45,524 nucleotides of DNA from Bacteroidia bacterium (GCA_030429955.1 JAUIGO010000021.1:1-45524); one strand, 5' to 3'; positions 26,411-35,908 are shown, counted from the first letter of the stretch. Translations and numbers: made by a program. Notes: generated by a model from the sequence alone, not told the origin.

Positions 26411-29400
26411 TTAATCAAACTTTCGTCCAGGTGTATATGGCGCTCCTGCTGCTTCCAAAGCTGCTTCGTATGCCTTCAACGCATTGCTATAAGCCCCCAA
26501 ATCTCCTCGGAATTTACTAAAATCAGCTTCTGCGATATCAATATTGCGCTTAAATGTTTCCGTTGGGTTTTGTGTGGTTTCCCAATGTCCATAAGCAACA
26601 TGTCCTACTCTTGATTGAATGGATGGTGATGTATTTTCATTTAAACTTCGTCTAATAGGATCTCCATAAAGGCGCTTTCTCAATTCGGCTAACTGTTGTT
26701 CCAGCTGATTCAAATCTGCAAACAATTTTTGTGTCGCTTTTGGAGTTTCTATCAATGCAGCTTTCATATGCCTCAATCGATTACTTGCTTCACCCATTGT
26801 TCTGCCAGCACTTGAAATCTGTCTTAGCATTTCTCTAGTTTTTGCTTGAAATTCTGCTATAGTTTTAAAATCAGTATTAGGTGCAATAGACGGAACAGGT
26901 TTAACTGTGAATTTTTGAGACTCTCCTTGTGCTTTTAGCATTCCATTATGAGCAACAAAAAGTGCTACATTATAGTTGCCTGGAGCAGCTAGTGGTCCTT
27001 CAGGATCTCCAGCCCAAGGTGGCTTAAACGCTGGTTGTGATAAACTAATTGGATCTGGAGCTGGCAATCTCAAATCCCAATTTGCACGATGCATTCCTTT
27101 TTTAGCTGAACCTTTTATCCAACGAACAGGATTACCTTTTTCGTCACTTACCAACAGTAATATTTGTGGTTCGTCTTCTTTTGATTCTTCAAACAATTGT
27201 TCCCAACCAGGAAAAGGAATGTTGGCATTTTTTTCTCTTAATGCTTTTTCAGAATTCTTACGTTCTGTTTTTGCAGTCTCTGGAACATCACTTAAATAGT
27301 AGGTGAAAACTGCTCCAAAAGGTGGATTCTCTGCAGCAAAACTTGTTGTGCCTTGGCTAGGTTTACCCTTTGCTTGCATTGGAACACTTGGTATATACCA
27401 CCAAGCATCTCTCACTGAAAACAATGTGTTTGCCTTATTTTTTATAGCACTGCTGATGTCTCTCAATGGCGAATAATCATCAAGCACATAGAAACCACGA
27501 CCAAAAGTAGCTCCAACTAAATCATTGTCTCGTGGATGTAATTCCAAATCACGAAACGAAATGGTAGGTACTCCAGCATTAAGTTTAATCCAATTAATAC
27601 CTTTATTAGGTGAAAAATAAATACCATATTCTGTTCCTATAAACAATAAGTTTTCATCAACATAATCTTGTTTTATCACCCAAACAATCGTATTGCTTGG
27701 TAAATCACCAGCAATAGATTTCCAAGTACGTCCACGATCAGCACTCATAAATAAATAAGCACTATAATCTCCAAATTTATGAGCATCAGCAATAGCAAAA
27801 ACAGTATTAGCATCATGGTTTGAAGCTTCAATATCATTTATAAAAGAACGTGCTGGCACTTTTGGCAGTGCACTTTTTCTCCAATTTTGTCCACCATCTT
27901 CACTTACATGAATAAGTCCATCATCAGAACCAGTGTACAATAATCCTTCCACTTTAGGAGATTCTGAAATCGATGTCAGTGTTGCATATTTAGACATAGC
28001 TCCAGTATCATATAAATCATCAACACTCCACACGCGATTATCCATCGTTTCCAATTCGTAACGATTGGTATTTGTAGTTAAATCCTTGCTTATTGGTGTC
28101 CATGAATTGCCTTGATTTTCACTTTTCCAAACACGTTGTGACCCAAAATAAATACGTTTGTTATTATGAGGACTTATTTGAATTGGCGCATCCCAATTCC
28201 AGCGTTCTGGAGGATCGTTAGGTTCAGGTTGTGGTTGAATATTAATAACCTCTTCAGTAGTTCTATCAAGACGATGTAAAGTCCCTTCTTGAATTTCCAT
28301 ATACACAATATTCGGATTTTCGGGATCAAATACGGAGTCATAACCATCTGCACCAAGAGGCACATACCAATCTTGGTTACGAACACCTTCAGTATTCATA
28401 GTTCTTGATGGACCAATTAAAGTGCCTAAATCTTGAGCTCCTCCAACAATGTTGTAAAAAGGTTCAGAATTATCAAGTCCGAGTTTGTAGAATTGTGAGA
28501 TGGGAAGATTTTCAAAATGGCGCCATGTTGTGCCTTCATCATAGGTTTCATACAAGCCTCCATCTGTTCCAGAAATTAAATGGTTTCCATCGTCTGGATC
28601 AATCCAAAGGGCATGATTGTCGCTGTGTTTTTCACGTCCAGTTCCTAAATAATTAAACGTTTTTCCGCCATCACGTGTGACATGGTAGAATACATCCATT
28701 TGATAAACAAGGTCTGGATTTTGTGGTGAAGCCTCAATTTCCTGATAATAATGTGGTCCTGTTCCACCAGAAATATAACTATTTTGCTTTTCCCAACTTT
28801 CGCCTTTATCTAAAGATCTATAAAAGCCTTTTTCACTATCATTGGCTTCAATAGTTGCATATACAATTTCAGGATTGGCTTGAGTTACTGCTAAACCGAT
28901 TTTTCCTATGTCTCCTGAAGGCAATCCTGTTTTTATTTGTCGCCACGTGTCACCATTATCAGTAGATTTATAGATGCCAGATTTTGGTCCGCCAGCCATA
29001 AGCGACCACGTTTGTCTACGACGTTGATAAGCCACTGCATACATCACATCTGGATTTGAAGGGTCAAACTCTATATCAGTAACTCCAGTATTTTTATCAA
29101 TATTGAGTACTAATTGCCATGTTTTTCCTCCATCTGTGGTTTTATACAATCCGCGTTCTCCTCCTGGCGACCAGAGAGGTCCTTCAGCAGCAACAAATAC
29201 AATATCACTGTTTCTTGGGTCAACTAGAATTTTACCAATATGCTCCGATTTTTCAAGATCCATTTGCTTCCACGTCTTTCCACCATCTAAACTTTTATAC
29301 ACACCATCTCCCCAAGCTACATGACGACCACTAACATTTTCACCTGTTCCAACCCAAATCACATCTGAATTGTTTGGGTCAATAGTGACAGTACCAATAG

Positions 29401-29689
29401 AATACGATTTCTGACTATCAAAAACAGGTTGCCATGAAATCCCTCTATTTGTAGTTTTCCATAAACCACCAGAACCAACAGCAATATACCAAGTACTTTT
29501 ATCTGTAGGACTTACAGCAATATCTGCAATACGCCCTCCCATTACTGCAGGACCAATGCCTCGTAATTTAAGCGATGAAGCTACCTTGGTTAAGGCGTCT
29601 TTTTGATCTGTTTGAGCGAAACTATTGGAAGGTTGAAAAAAATAAGTAATAAAAACTAATAAGGCGAAGGCAAGACGATTTTTGTACAT
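26411..29689 (-). CDS. Large secreted BNR/sortilin (VPS10)-like beta-propeller protein
   Basis: A 1092-residue exported protein (signal peptide 1-25, MYKNRLAFALLVFITYFF...FAQ). Residues of about 35-750 consist of repeated BNR/Asp-box units such as SxDxGxTW: NRGISWQP, DGGKTWKQM, DGGKTWQLV, NGDTWRQI, DKGESWEKQ, QGNSWTPI, DGGQNWRKS and DRGRTWKS. This indicates two sortilin-like propellers. The C-terminal part (about 770-1092) has a beta-sandwich-like segment and a helical tail. It resembles the glycosyl-hydrolase-annotated VPS10 proteins common in Bacteroidota. No catalytic residues can be assigned, and enzymatic activity is unproven. It is convergent with the oxidoreductase gene. Confidence 0.85.
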   Translation of the reverse strand: MYKNRLAFALLVFITYFFQPSNSFAQTDQKDALTKVASSLKLRGIGPAVMGGRIADIAVSPTDKSTWYIAVGSGGLWKTTNRGISWQPVFDSQKSYSIGTVTIDPNNSDVIWVGTGENVSGRHVAWGDGVYKSLDGGKTWKQMDLEKSEHIGKILVDPRNSDIVFVAAEGPLWSPGGERGLYKTTDGGKTWQLVLNIDKNTGVTDIEFDPSNPDVMYAVAYQRRRQTWSLMAGGPKSGIYKSTDNGDTWRQIKTGLPSGDIGKIGLAVTQANPEIVYATIEANDSEKGFYRSLDKGESWEKQNSYISGGTGPHYYQEIEASPQNPDLVYQMDVFYHVTRDGGKTFNYLGTGREKHSDNHALWIDPDDGNHLISGTDGGLYETYDEGTTWRHFENLPISQFYKLGLDNSEPFYNIVGGAQDLGTLIGPSRTMNTEGVRNQDWYVPLGADGYDSVFDPENPNIVYMEIQEGTLHRLDRTTEEVINIQPQPEPNDPPERWNWDAPIQISPHNNKRIYFGSQRVWKSENQGNSWTPISKDLTTNTNRYELETMDNRVWSVDDLYDTGAMSKYATLTSISESPKVEGLLYTGSDDGLIHVSEDGGQNWRKSALPKVPARSFINDIEASNHDANTVFAIADAHKFGDYSAYLFMSADRGRTWKSIAGDLPSNTIVWVIKQDYVDENLLFIGTEYGIYFSPNKGINWIKLNAGVPTISFRDLELHPRDNDLVGATFGRGFYVLDDYSPLRDISSAIKNKANTLFSVRDAWWYIPSVPMQAKGKPSQGTTSFAAENPPFGAVFTYYLSDVPETAKTERKNSEKALREKNANIPFPGWEQLFEESKEDEPQILLLVSDEKGNPVRWIKGSAKKGMHRANWDLRLPAPDPISLSQPAFKPPWAGDPEGPLAAPGNYNVALFVAHNGMLKAQGESQKFTVKPVPSIAPNTDFKTIAEFQAKTREMLRQISSAGRTMGEASNRLRHMKAALIETPKATQKLFADLNQLEQQLAELRKRLYGDPIRRSLNENTSPSIQSRVGHVAYGHWETTQNPTETFKRNIDIAEADFSKFRGDLGAYSNALKAYEAALEAAGAPYTPGRKFD

Positions 29690-29840
29690 GATAAAATCTT
29701 GTTAATGGTTGGTTATTTCTTAGCGTAATTTAATTAAAGTAAAGACAACAACCAAGAACAGTTTCCCTTTTCAGGTAATTAATTATTGTATAGATAATTA
29801 GTATATTTATATTAACTTAAGTGAACCTGTTAATATTGAA

Positions 29841-30854
29841 ATGAACAAACATCAATTATATTTTTTAGCTATTCTTTTCTTGTGTTTTTCATGTTTAAGT
29901 AATAAAAAGGAAAGTGAAGTCAATAATAAACCTAATCTAGAAATATATGACAATCACGTACATATCATGAGTCCTGAATTAATAAAAGATTGGAAAGATC
30001 TAGGAATTCCGTTCTCCAAACCGGATTATTATTATTCCAATATTGATTCTATCTTAAACATAAACAATACTGATTATATTAACCTTGTTGGAATGGGTTA
30101 TGTTTATGGAAGTCCTGAATTTTATCAAGGTAACGAGGAATATGAAAAACTTAAACAAGAAAACAATTACCTTTTCAAGGTATCTAGCAAGTATAAGGAA
30201 AATGTTAAACCTTTTTTTGCTATAGATCCATTAAAAGCATATGCTGTTGAGGAATTACAGCGATGTTTACAAATAAATAAGAATTCTGGATTAAAGCTTC
30301 ATTTTAGCTCTTCACAAGTATATTTAACGGAACCTGAACATCTTAAAAAAGTAAAATCAATTTTTGCCATAGCATCAGAAAACAATCTGCCAATATTATT
30401 ACATTTTGACAACTGGCATCCTAAATTCGGAAAAGATGATATAGAGATTTTAGTCGATTCTATTCTAACTAATTTAAAACCAATTCATTTAACCATTGCT
30501 CATTTTGGAACTTCGGGAGGGTTTAACCAAAAAACTAAGAATGTTGTCAATACTTTTGCTGAATTATATGAAAAAGATAGGATACCTGAACAACACAAAA
30601 TTCTATTTGATATTTCAGCAGTTGCTTTGGGTAAAGACAGTGATGGTGTAAGTAAGTTAACAGAAAAAGCGTTTATTGAACTGAAATCATTTTTGGATAA
30701 ATTAGGCTATGAAAAAATCGCATTTGGCACTGATTATCCCTTATATAATGCTTCGGATTATCTTCAGGTTTTAGAAAATAAATTAGGTTTATCTAAATCT
30801 GAAATCAATATGATATTAGATAAAAAAACCAATACAGAAAAGGCGCCTCAATAA
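29841..30854 (+). CDS. Amidohydrolase-family (amidohydrolase_2-like) lipoprotein
   Basis: A 337-residue protein with a lipoprotein signal (AILFLCFSC, then LSNKK). A TIM-barrel metal site is visible: HxH in YDNHVHIM, His in ILLHFDNWH, His in LTIAHFGTSG and Asp in AFGTDYPLY. These are the metal ligands expected of the amidohydrolase_2/TatD-like group. The substrate is unknown. Anchoring in the membrane outside the cytoplasm is unusual for this superfamily but known in Bacteroidota. It is divergent from the BNR protein and convergent with gldC (12-bp gap). Confidence 0.82.
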   Translation: MNKHQLYFLAILFLCFSCLSNKKESEVNNKPNLEIYDNHVHIMSPELIKDWKDLGIPFSKPDYYYSNIDSILNINNTDYINLVGMGYVYGSPEFYQGNEEYEKLKQENNYLFKVSSKYKENVKPFFAIDPLKAYAVEELQRCLQINKNSGLKLHFSSSQVYLTEPEHLKKVKSIFAIASENNLPILLHFDNWHPKFGKDDIEILVDSILTNLKPIHLTIAHFGTSGGFNQKTKNVVNTFAELYEKDRIPEQHKILFDISAVALGKDSDGVSKLTEKAFIELKSFLDKLGYEKIAFGTDYPLYNASDYLQVLENKLGLSKSEINMILDKKTNTEKAPQ

Positions 30855-30866
30855 TTGGGCAACTAT

Positions 30867-31202
30867 TTACTTCTTGAGCTCTAACTTCTCGGCAAAATAA
30901 TCACAAAAATCTTTCATAGTTGCTGTCATTTTTTCATCTTGTGTTGCACGATTAAACGTATCACTCATAGCCACCAAGGTTTGATGAAAAAATTGTTTCA
31001 TTTCGTCAACTGGCATGTCTTTGGTCCACAAATCTATTCTAAGGGTTTCTTTAGCATTATTGTCCCAAACTGAAAGCAACATTGCTTTTGCTTCTTCATT
31101 GGTAATCCCTCCATCTTGTGCAGACCAAGTCAGTTTTTCAGGGATTCTGTTTTCATCTAATTCTACATTCAATTCAATTTTAGATGTATGTGTATTTGCC
31201 AT
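30867..31202 (-). CDS. gldC: Gliding motility protein GldC
   Basis: A 111-residue soluble protein matching GldC of flavobacteria throughout (KIELNVELDENRIPEKLTWS, IDLWTKDMPVDEMKQFF, CDYFAEKLELKK). GldC is accessory to gliding, and its biochemical role is not known. Its start overlaps the gldB stop by one base (TAATG), so the two are translationally coupled. Confidence 0.93.
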   Translation of the reverse strand: MANTHTSKIELNVELDENRIPEKLTWSAQDGGITNEEAKAMLLSVWDNNAKETLRIDLWTKDMPVDEMKQFFHQTLVAMSDTFNRATQDEKMTATMKDFCDYFAEKLELKK

Positions 31203-32164
31203 TATTTGCGTGGTTTAAATTTTGATTTATTAAAAAGTTCTGTTGCATCCATTTGCAACATGTCGTTAAAGTCTGCTTCATTATTTTCCATATAGGCTTT
31301 TACAATTTGCCAACCAATGTATTGCCCTAAACGCCCTGGAGATTCGGCATCAAGCTCTAAGTTGAATTTTGTAAAAGGTGCTGGATTTATAAATCGACCA
31401 GCTAATTTTGGATCGGTTTCAAACAACAATTCTCGTTCCACAAAAAACTGCCAAATATTCGGTTCATTTTCAATTGCCCAATCCAGTTCTTCTTGTGTAT
31501 ATCCTATTTTTTCAGCATCCGTTTTAAACGGAATCATCATATCTTTAAAGTAAAGTATCTTGCCAAAATATACCATTTCATCTAGGAGTGATTTGCGTGA
31601 TGCTTGATAGATTTGCTTTTGAGCATACTCAGTTGCCAAATCTGAAACAATTTGTGGTGCTTCAAAATTTTGCCTAATATACTTCTGGATATTGCCATAA
31701 AACTCGTGATCACTGCCTAAATAATTATCAATAGCAATTAAGGCAATGGAGTCTGTCACTATGGTTTTGTTTCTATACTCAACATCATTAATTAGCGTGA
31801 TAACTCGAGGCGACTTAAACGCTGGATAATAATATTTAAGATGCTGGAAAAGGCTTTTTATTTCTTCATTTATTGTTGAAAAATCAGTATATTTTTTTTT
31901 GATTTCAGAAAACATCTGCTGTTGCAATGTGTCAGTCATTCTGGCAACCCAAATAGAATCTGGATACTGACTTGAAAACATAAAAGGATAATCTGCTTTT
32001 AGCTTAGGCAAGTCATTTGGAGAAGCTTCAGCAAACAGTTTTTCAAAGCGTTCTACTTGAACATCAATATCAATTTTAGCAATTTCTTTTTCAACTTTAC
32101 TATCATTTTCACAAGACTGAAAACACAGCAAGATTACAACAAGGAAACTTAATAGGTTACGCAT
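31202..32164 (-). CDS. gldB: Gliding motility lipoprotein GldB
   Basis: A 320-residue lipoprotein with lipobox LLCFQSC, then ENDSK. The body matches GldB (VERFEKLFAEASPNDLPKLK, PFMFSSQYPDSIW, PNIWQFFVERELLF, GQYIGWQIVKAYMENN). GldB is needed for gliding and is linked to the type IX secretion machinery in Flavobacterium johnsoniae. It is first in the gldB-gldC pair, and a divergent promoter region separates it from nadE. Confidence 0.94.
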   Translation of the reverse strand: MRNLLSFLVVILLCFQSCENDSKVEKEIAKIDIDVQVERFEKLFAEASPNDLPKLKADYPFMFSSQYPDSIWVARMTDTLQQQMFSEIKKKYTDFSTINEEIKSLFQHLKYYYPAFKSPRVITLINDVEYRNKTIVTDSIALIAIDNYLGSDHEFYGNIQKYIRQNFEAPQIVSDLATEYAQKQIYQASRKSLLDEMVYFGKILYFKDMMIPFKTDAEKIGYTQEELDWAIENEPNIWQFFVERELLFETDPKLAGRFINPAPFTKFNLELDAESPGRLGQYIGWQIVKAYMENNEADFNDMLQMDATELFNKSKFKPRK

Positions 32165-32220
32165 AATTTATCAATATCAAACTAAAACGGTTATAATTTT
32201 TATTAATTATTCTATTCGTT

Positions 32221-32228
32221 TATTTTTG
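32221..32228 (+). promoter_or_regulatory. -7 promoter element of nadE
   Basis: TATTTTTG matches TAnnTTTG, 41 bp before the nadE ATG. There is no convincing TTTG at -33. It lies back to back with the gldB promoter. Confidence 0.4.
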
Positions 32229-32233
32229 TTTTG

Positions 32234-32265
32234 CAAATGTACCATTCTTTGTTTTAAAAACTAAA
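32234..32265 (-). promoter_or_regulatory. Promoter of gldBC
   Basis: On the minus strand, TTTA (32265-32262), 20 bp and then TACATTTG (32241-32234) fit the Bacteroidota promoter, with one mismatch at -33. It sits about 70 bp before the gldB ATG and overlaps the region that drives nadE in the other direction. Confidence 0.5.
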
Positions 32266-32269
32266 CTTC

Positions 32270-33058
32270 ATGCAAACAGAAAAAGTTGTAGATCATATTG
32301 TAAATTGGCTTAAGGATTATGCCACAAATGCAAAAGTAAATGGCTTTGTCATTGGCATTTCTGGAGGTATAGACTCAGCTGTTACCTCAACCTTATGTGC
32401 TAAAACAGGTTTGCAACTCCTTTGTGTTGAAATGCCAATTCATCAAGCTGCAAGCCATGTAAGTCGAGGGGAAGAACACATTGCTCAGTTAAAAGAACGT
32501 TTTCCGAATGTTAGTGATATTCAAGTAGATTTAACACCTGTTTTTGAGGAGTTTAAAACCGAAGTTTCATTAGAAGGTAAACAGTCAACTGTTGATATGG
32601 CTTTGGCGAATACAAGAGCACGCTTACGTATGACAACCTTATACTATCATGCAGGATTATTAGGATTATTGGTTGCTGGAACAGGAAATAAGGTAGAAGA
32701 TTTTGGTGTAGGTTTTTATACAAAATATGGTGATGGAGGTGTTGATTTAAGTCCAATTGCAGACTTAATGAAATCTGAAGTTTACAAACTTGGGAAGTTT
32801 TTAAAAGTGCCTGAATCTATTATGAATGCAGCGCCAAGCGATGGGTTGTTTGGTGATGCAAGAAGTGACGAAGATCAAATTGGTGCAAATTATGATGAAT
32901 TGGAATGGGCAATGCAAATGCATGACCTTGGAAAAACTGCTACTGACTTTTCTGGTCGTGAAAAAGTAGTGTTTGAAATTTTTAAACGCTATAATTCAGG
33001 TAATAAGCATAAAATGATACCAATACCTATTTGCGAAATTCCTAAAAATTTAAAATAA
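32270..33058 (+). CDS. nadE: NH3-dependent NAD+ synthetase
   Basis: A 262-residue cytoplasmic enzyme amidating nicotinic acid adenine dinucleotide. It has the PP-loop ATPase motif SGGIDSAV (31-38), the conserved GTGNKVEDFGVGFYTKYGDGG and SPIADLMKSEV segments, and PSDGLFGDARSDEDQIGANYDELEWAM. It lacks an N-terminal glutaminase domain, so it should use ammonia directly. It is divergent from gldB. Confidence 0.95.
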   Translation: MQTEKVVDHIVNWLKDYATNAKVNGFVIGISGGIDSAVTSTLCAKTGLQLLCVEMPIHQAASHVSRGEEHIAQLKERFPNVSDIQVDLTPVFEEFKTEVSLEGKQSTVDMALANTRARLRMTTLYYHAGLLGLLVAGTGNKVEDFGVGFYTKYGDGGVDLSPIADLMKSEVYKLGKFLKVPESIMNAAPSDGLFGDARSDEDQIGANYDELEWAMQMHDLGKTATDFSGREKVVFEIFKRYNSGNKHKMIPIPICEIPKNLK

Positions 33059-33106
33059 TTACTGCAAAATTGCTAAATTATTAAGGGTTTGCGTTGTTTT
33101 TTTTCT

Positions 33107-33114
33107 TAAATTTG
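33107..33114 (+). promoter_or_regulatory. -7 promoter element upstream of the NarL-type regulator
   Basis: TAAATTTG matches TAnnTTTG, with TTTG present 15 bp upstream (33088-33091), which is shorter than usual. The 5' leader would be about 80 nt. Confidence 0.4.
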
Positions 33115-33199
33115 AGTTTATCTGCTTAATTAAAACAACCCTAAACTCTACTTATTTGTGGACTTTAGTTTAATAAATTAAATTTAAAAAAAACTTATC

Positions 33200-33829
33200 A
33201 TGATTAAGGTATTGGTTGCAGATCACCATCCTATCATTAGAACAGGACTTAAAATGCTTTTTGAGTCTTCGCCAGATATTCAAGTCATTGGAAGTGTAAC
33301 CACTGGAAAAGAATTATTTGATTTCGTAGGACGTACAAAAGTTGACGTAGTTTTATCTGAAATAGATTTACCTGAACTTAATGGTATTACAGCACTCAGA
33401 ACCCTTAAAAAAGAGTATCACGATGTTAAGGTAATCATGTTTAGCTCTCATCCTGAAGAAATTTACGCAGTAAGCACTATTAAAGCAGGAGCTTCAGGGT
33501 ATCTTACCAAAACAGTAAGCACTCAAACTATAAAGGATGCCATTATGAAAGTTTATAGTGGAGGCATATATATTAGTAATAGTTTAGCGCAACGTCTCGC
33601 TTTTGACGAACGCGGCAATAAACCAAGTAAGCTTTACAAAAAACTATCAACTCGTGAAGTTGAAGTTTTAAAATTATTATCTACAGGAAGGCGTAATAAG
33701 GAAATTGCTGAAGAGCTAGATATTAACGAGAAAACAGTAAGTACTTATAAAGCTCGCCTTATGAAAAAGCTTAACGTAACCAATCTGGTCGATTTAATAA
33801 ACCAAGCACGTCATTTGGAGTTAGGATAA
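33200..33829 (+). CDS. NarL/LuxR-family regulator with atypical receiver (no phosphoacceptor Asp)
   Basis: A 209-residue protein with a receiver-like domain (1-118) and a LuxR-type helix-turn-helix (about 145-205: LSTREVEVLKLLSTGRRNKEIAEELDINEKTVSTYKARLMKKL). In the receiver the usual acidic pair reads ADHHP instead of ADDHP. The phosphoacceptor position is Glu54 in VVLSEIDLPELNG, where the consensus is LxDxxMP. The switch Ser (MFSSH) and Lys (YLTKT) remain. Phosphorylation by a kinase is therefore unlikely, and Glu may mimic the active state. No kinase gene is adjacent. It is convergent with dnaG with no intervening base. Targets are unknown. Confidence 0.9.
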   Translation: MIKVLVADHHPIIRTGLKMLFESSPDIQVIGSVTTGKELFDFVGRTKVDVVLSEIDLPELNGITALRTLKKEYHDVKVIMFSSHPEEIYAVSTIKAGASGYLTKTVSTQTIKDAIMKVYSGGIYISNSLAQRLAFDERGNKPSKLYKKLSTREVEVLKLLSTGRRNKEIAEELDINEKTVSTYKARLMKKLNVTNLVDLINQARHLELG

Positions 33830-35785
33830 TTACAGCACTCTGTTTAATTTTCTAGACAGCAACATTTTTAAATTTGAGTAGTTTAAAACATCTTCTAGGA
33901 TAGTTTTATTTTGACTTGTTGCGTCTTGCGTTTCCAATTTAAACTCATTTACTTTCTGGTCTATTAAAAAACAACGAAGACTTAAAATCGTTTCATTAAC
34001 CAATTGTGCTATGCCTTGCGATTTGCTTTTCGGAAAAATATTTTTACGTTCCCAATCTGAAAGTTGGTACTTCTCATCATTCATTAAAATGGTCGTGATT
34101 TCACTTGCCATTTGTTCATCAACATTATTCACGAAATTTTCAAGTGCAAACTCAGGGTTTTGGTTTAAGGTATCTATAATGGTATAGTATAAAGTTTTAA
34201 AATTTTCATTACTGAACTCCATTTCGTCTTCTTGCAAATCCAAGTAAATTTTTTCAAATACCTTGGCATTATGAATGACTGGCTCTAAGGTTAGTTTTCC
34301 TTCTTCAGTTTCTTTTAAAATAAGATCCTCAAAATCTTCTGTTTTGTTCCCATAGAGCAGTAGTATTTCAATTATTTTTCGTTCTAATTCGTATTGAATA
34401 TCAACTTTTTTAACAGGCTCAGTACGCTGAACCACATCAAAGGCTTTTTGTTCTTCTTTGTAAGCTTTATTGGCATCTTGCTGTTCTTTTTTTCCAATTT
34501 GAGCCAAAGTACTAAAGAGAACTTGCTCACTAATATCCATTATTTTTGCACATTCCTGTACATAAATTTCTTTTTGAATACGATCTGGAATTTTAGAAAT
34601 ACTGTTTACCATATCTCTAATCAGAGCAGCTTTTTTAATAGGATCATTCTTAGCCTCTTCCATCAGCAAAGAAGCTTTATAAGCAATGAAATCTTTGGCG
34701 TTTTCTTCTAGATATAAGGCGAGTTCCTCAAGAGTGTTTTGTTTAGCAAAACTGTCTGGATCTTCACCATCTGGAAAGGTACAAACCTTAACGTTCATGC
34801 CTTGTTCCAAGATTAAATCAATTCCGCGAAGTGACGCTCTAATTCCAGCAGTATCACCATCAAATAGTACTGTAATGTTTTTTGTTAGACGATTAATGAG
34901 CCTAATCTGGTCAGAGGTTAATGCAGTTCCTGAAGATGATACTACGTTTTTTATTCCTTTTTGATGAAACTGAATGACATCAGTATAACCTTCAACCAGA
35001 TAACAATTATCTTCTTTGGCAATGCTTTGTTTAGCATGGTAAATTCCATAGAGAATTTTACTTTTATGGTAAATATCACTCTCTGGTGAATTTAAGTATT
35101 TAGCAGCTTTCTTATCAGTAATTAAGATTCGTCCTCCAAAACCCAAAACACGACCACTCATACTGTGAATTGGAAACATAACACGACCTTTAAATCGGTC
35201 AAAGCGCTTCTCGTCTTTTACAATGGTTAGTCCTGTTTTTTCAAGATAATCAATATTGTATCCTTGTTTTAAAGCTTCGTCTGTAAAGGCTTGCCATTCA
35301 TCAAGCGCATAGCCTAAATGAAATTTTTTAATGGTTTCATCTGTAAAACCACGTTCTTTAAAATAGCTTAGACCAATGGCTTGACCTTTGTCTGTTTTAA
35401 ACAATACTTTTTGAAAATACTTGCTCGCAAATTCACTAACCAAATACATGCTTTCTTTTTCATTGGCTTGTACTTTATCCTCGTCACTTTGCTCAGTTTC
35501 TTCAATTTCAATATTGTATTTTTTTGCTAGGTATTTAATGGCTTCAGGATAGGTAAAATGTTCATGTTCCATTAAAAAAGAAACCACAGTTCCTCCTTTA
35601 CCACTTGAGAAATCTTTCCAGATTTGTTTCACTGGAGAGACCATAAAACTTGGTGAACGTTCATCACTAAAAGGACTTAGACCTTTAAAGTTACTTCCAG
35701 CTTTTTTGAGTTGTACAAAATCGCCAATAACCTCTTCTACACGAGCGGTCTCAAATACTTGGTCTATGGTTGATTTTGATATCAA
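33830..35785 (-). CDS. dnaG: DNA primase, zinc-site-degenerate
   Basis: A 651-residue primase making RNA primers at the replication fork. The N-terminal CHC2-type domain (1-100) keeps its fold signature (NFKGLSPFSDERSPSF, IWKDFSSGKGG), but all four usual zinc ligands are replaced: Ser37, Ser40, Asp58 and Ser61. The DnaB-binding-side N-terminal core and Toprim domain (about 260-340) are intact, with VEGYTDVIQF (catalytic Glu) and FDGDTAG (DxD). The C-terminal helicase-binding region (about 430-651) is divergent, as usual. The frame is unbroken and the gene is essential, so this is not a pseudogene. I recall the same replacement in other flavobacterial DnaG proteins. Confidence 0.95.
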   Translation of the reverse strand: MISKSTIDQVFETARVEEVIGDFVQLKKAGSNFKGLSPFSDERSPSFMVSPVKQIWKDFSSGKGGTVVSFLMEHEHFTYPEAIKYLAKKYNIEIEETEQSDEDKVQANEKESMYLVSEFASKYFQKVLFKTDKGQAIGLSYFKERGFTDETIKKFHLGYALDEWQAFTDEALKQGYNIDYLEKTGLTIVKDEKRFDRFKGRVMFPIHSMSGRVLGFGGRILITDKKAAKYLNSPESDIYHKSKILYGIYHAKQSIAKEDNCYLVEGYTDVIQFHQKGIKNVVSSSGTALTSDQIRLINRLTKNITVLFDGDTAGIRASLRGIDLILEQGMNVKVCTFPDGEDPDSFAKQNTLEELALYLEENAKDFIAYKASLLMEEAKNDPIKKAALIRDMVNSISKIPDRIQKEIYVQECAKIMDISEQVLFSTLAQIGKKEQQDANKAYKEEQKAFDVVQRTEPVKKVDIQYELERKIIEILLLYGNKTEDFEDLILKETEEGKLTLEPVIHNAKVFEKIYLDLQEDEMEFSNENFKTLYYTIIDTLNQNPEFALENFVNNVDEQMASEITTILMNDEKYQLSDWERKNIFPKSKSQGIAQLVNETILSLRCFLIDQKVNEFKLETQDATSQNKTILEDVLNYSNLKMLLSRKLNRVL

Positions 35786-35847
35786 ATGTTTAAATTTTTT
35801 GAAGACTATAAAAGTAATAAGAATTTATACATTTATATAGCGATAAA

Positions 35848-35886
35848 AGAAAAAAGGGTTCACAACTTATCGTCATGAACCCTTTT
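35848..35886 (-). terminator. Terminator of the sigma/anti-sigma/barrel operon
   Basis: The 11-bp stem AAAAGGGTTCA / TGAACCCTTTT has a 13-nt loop and a T tract on the minus strand. It lies between the barrel gene and the dnaG start. Confidence 0.85.
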
Positions 35887-35908
35887 CACATGAAAAAAAG
35901 TTAGAAGT

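Noticed and set aside
26976-27299. Plus-strand open frame opposite the BNR protein (also 28405-28656, 29103-29334)
   Set aside because: Complementary shadows of the long minus-strand gene, with no family resemblance or start context.
33830-35785. dnaG as a decaying gene because its zinc ligands are lost
   Set aside because: The frame is open, the Toprim residues are intact, and replacement is limited to the ligands while neighbours are conserved.
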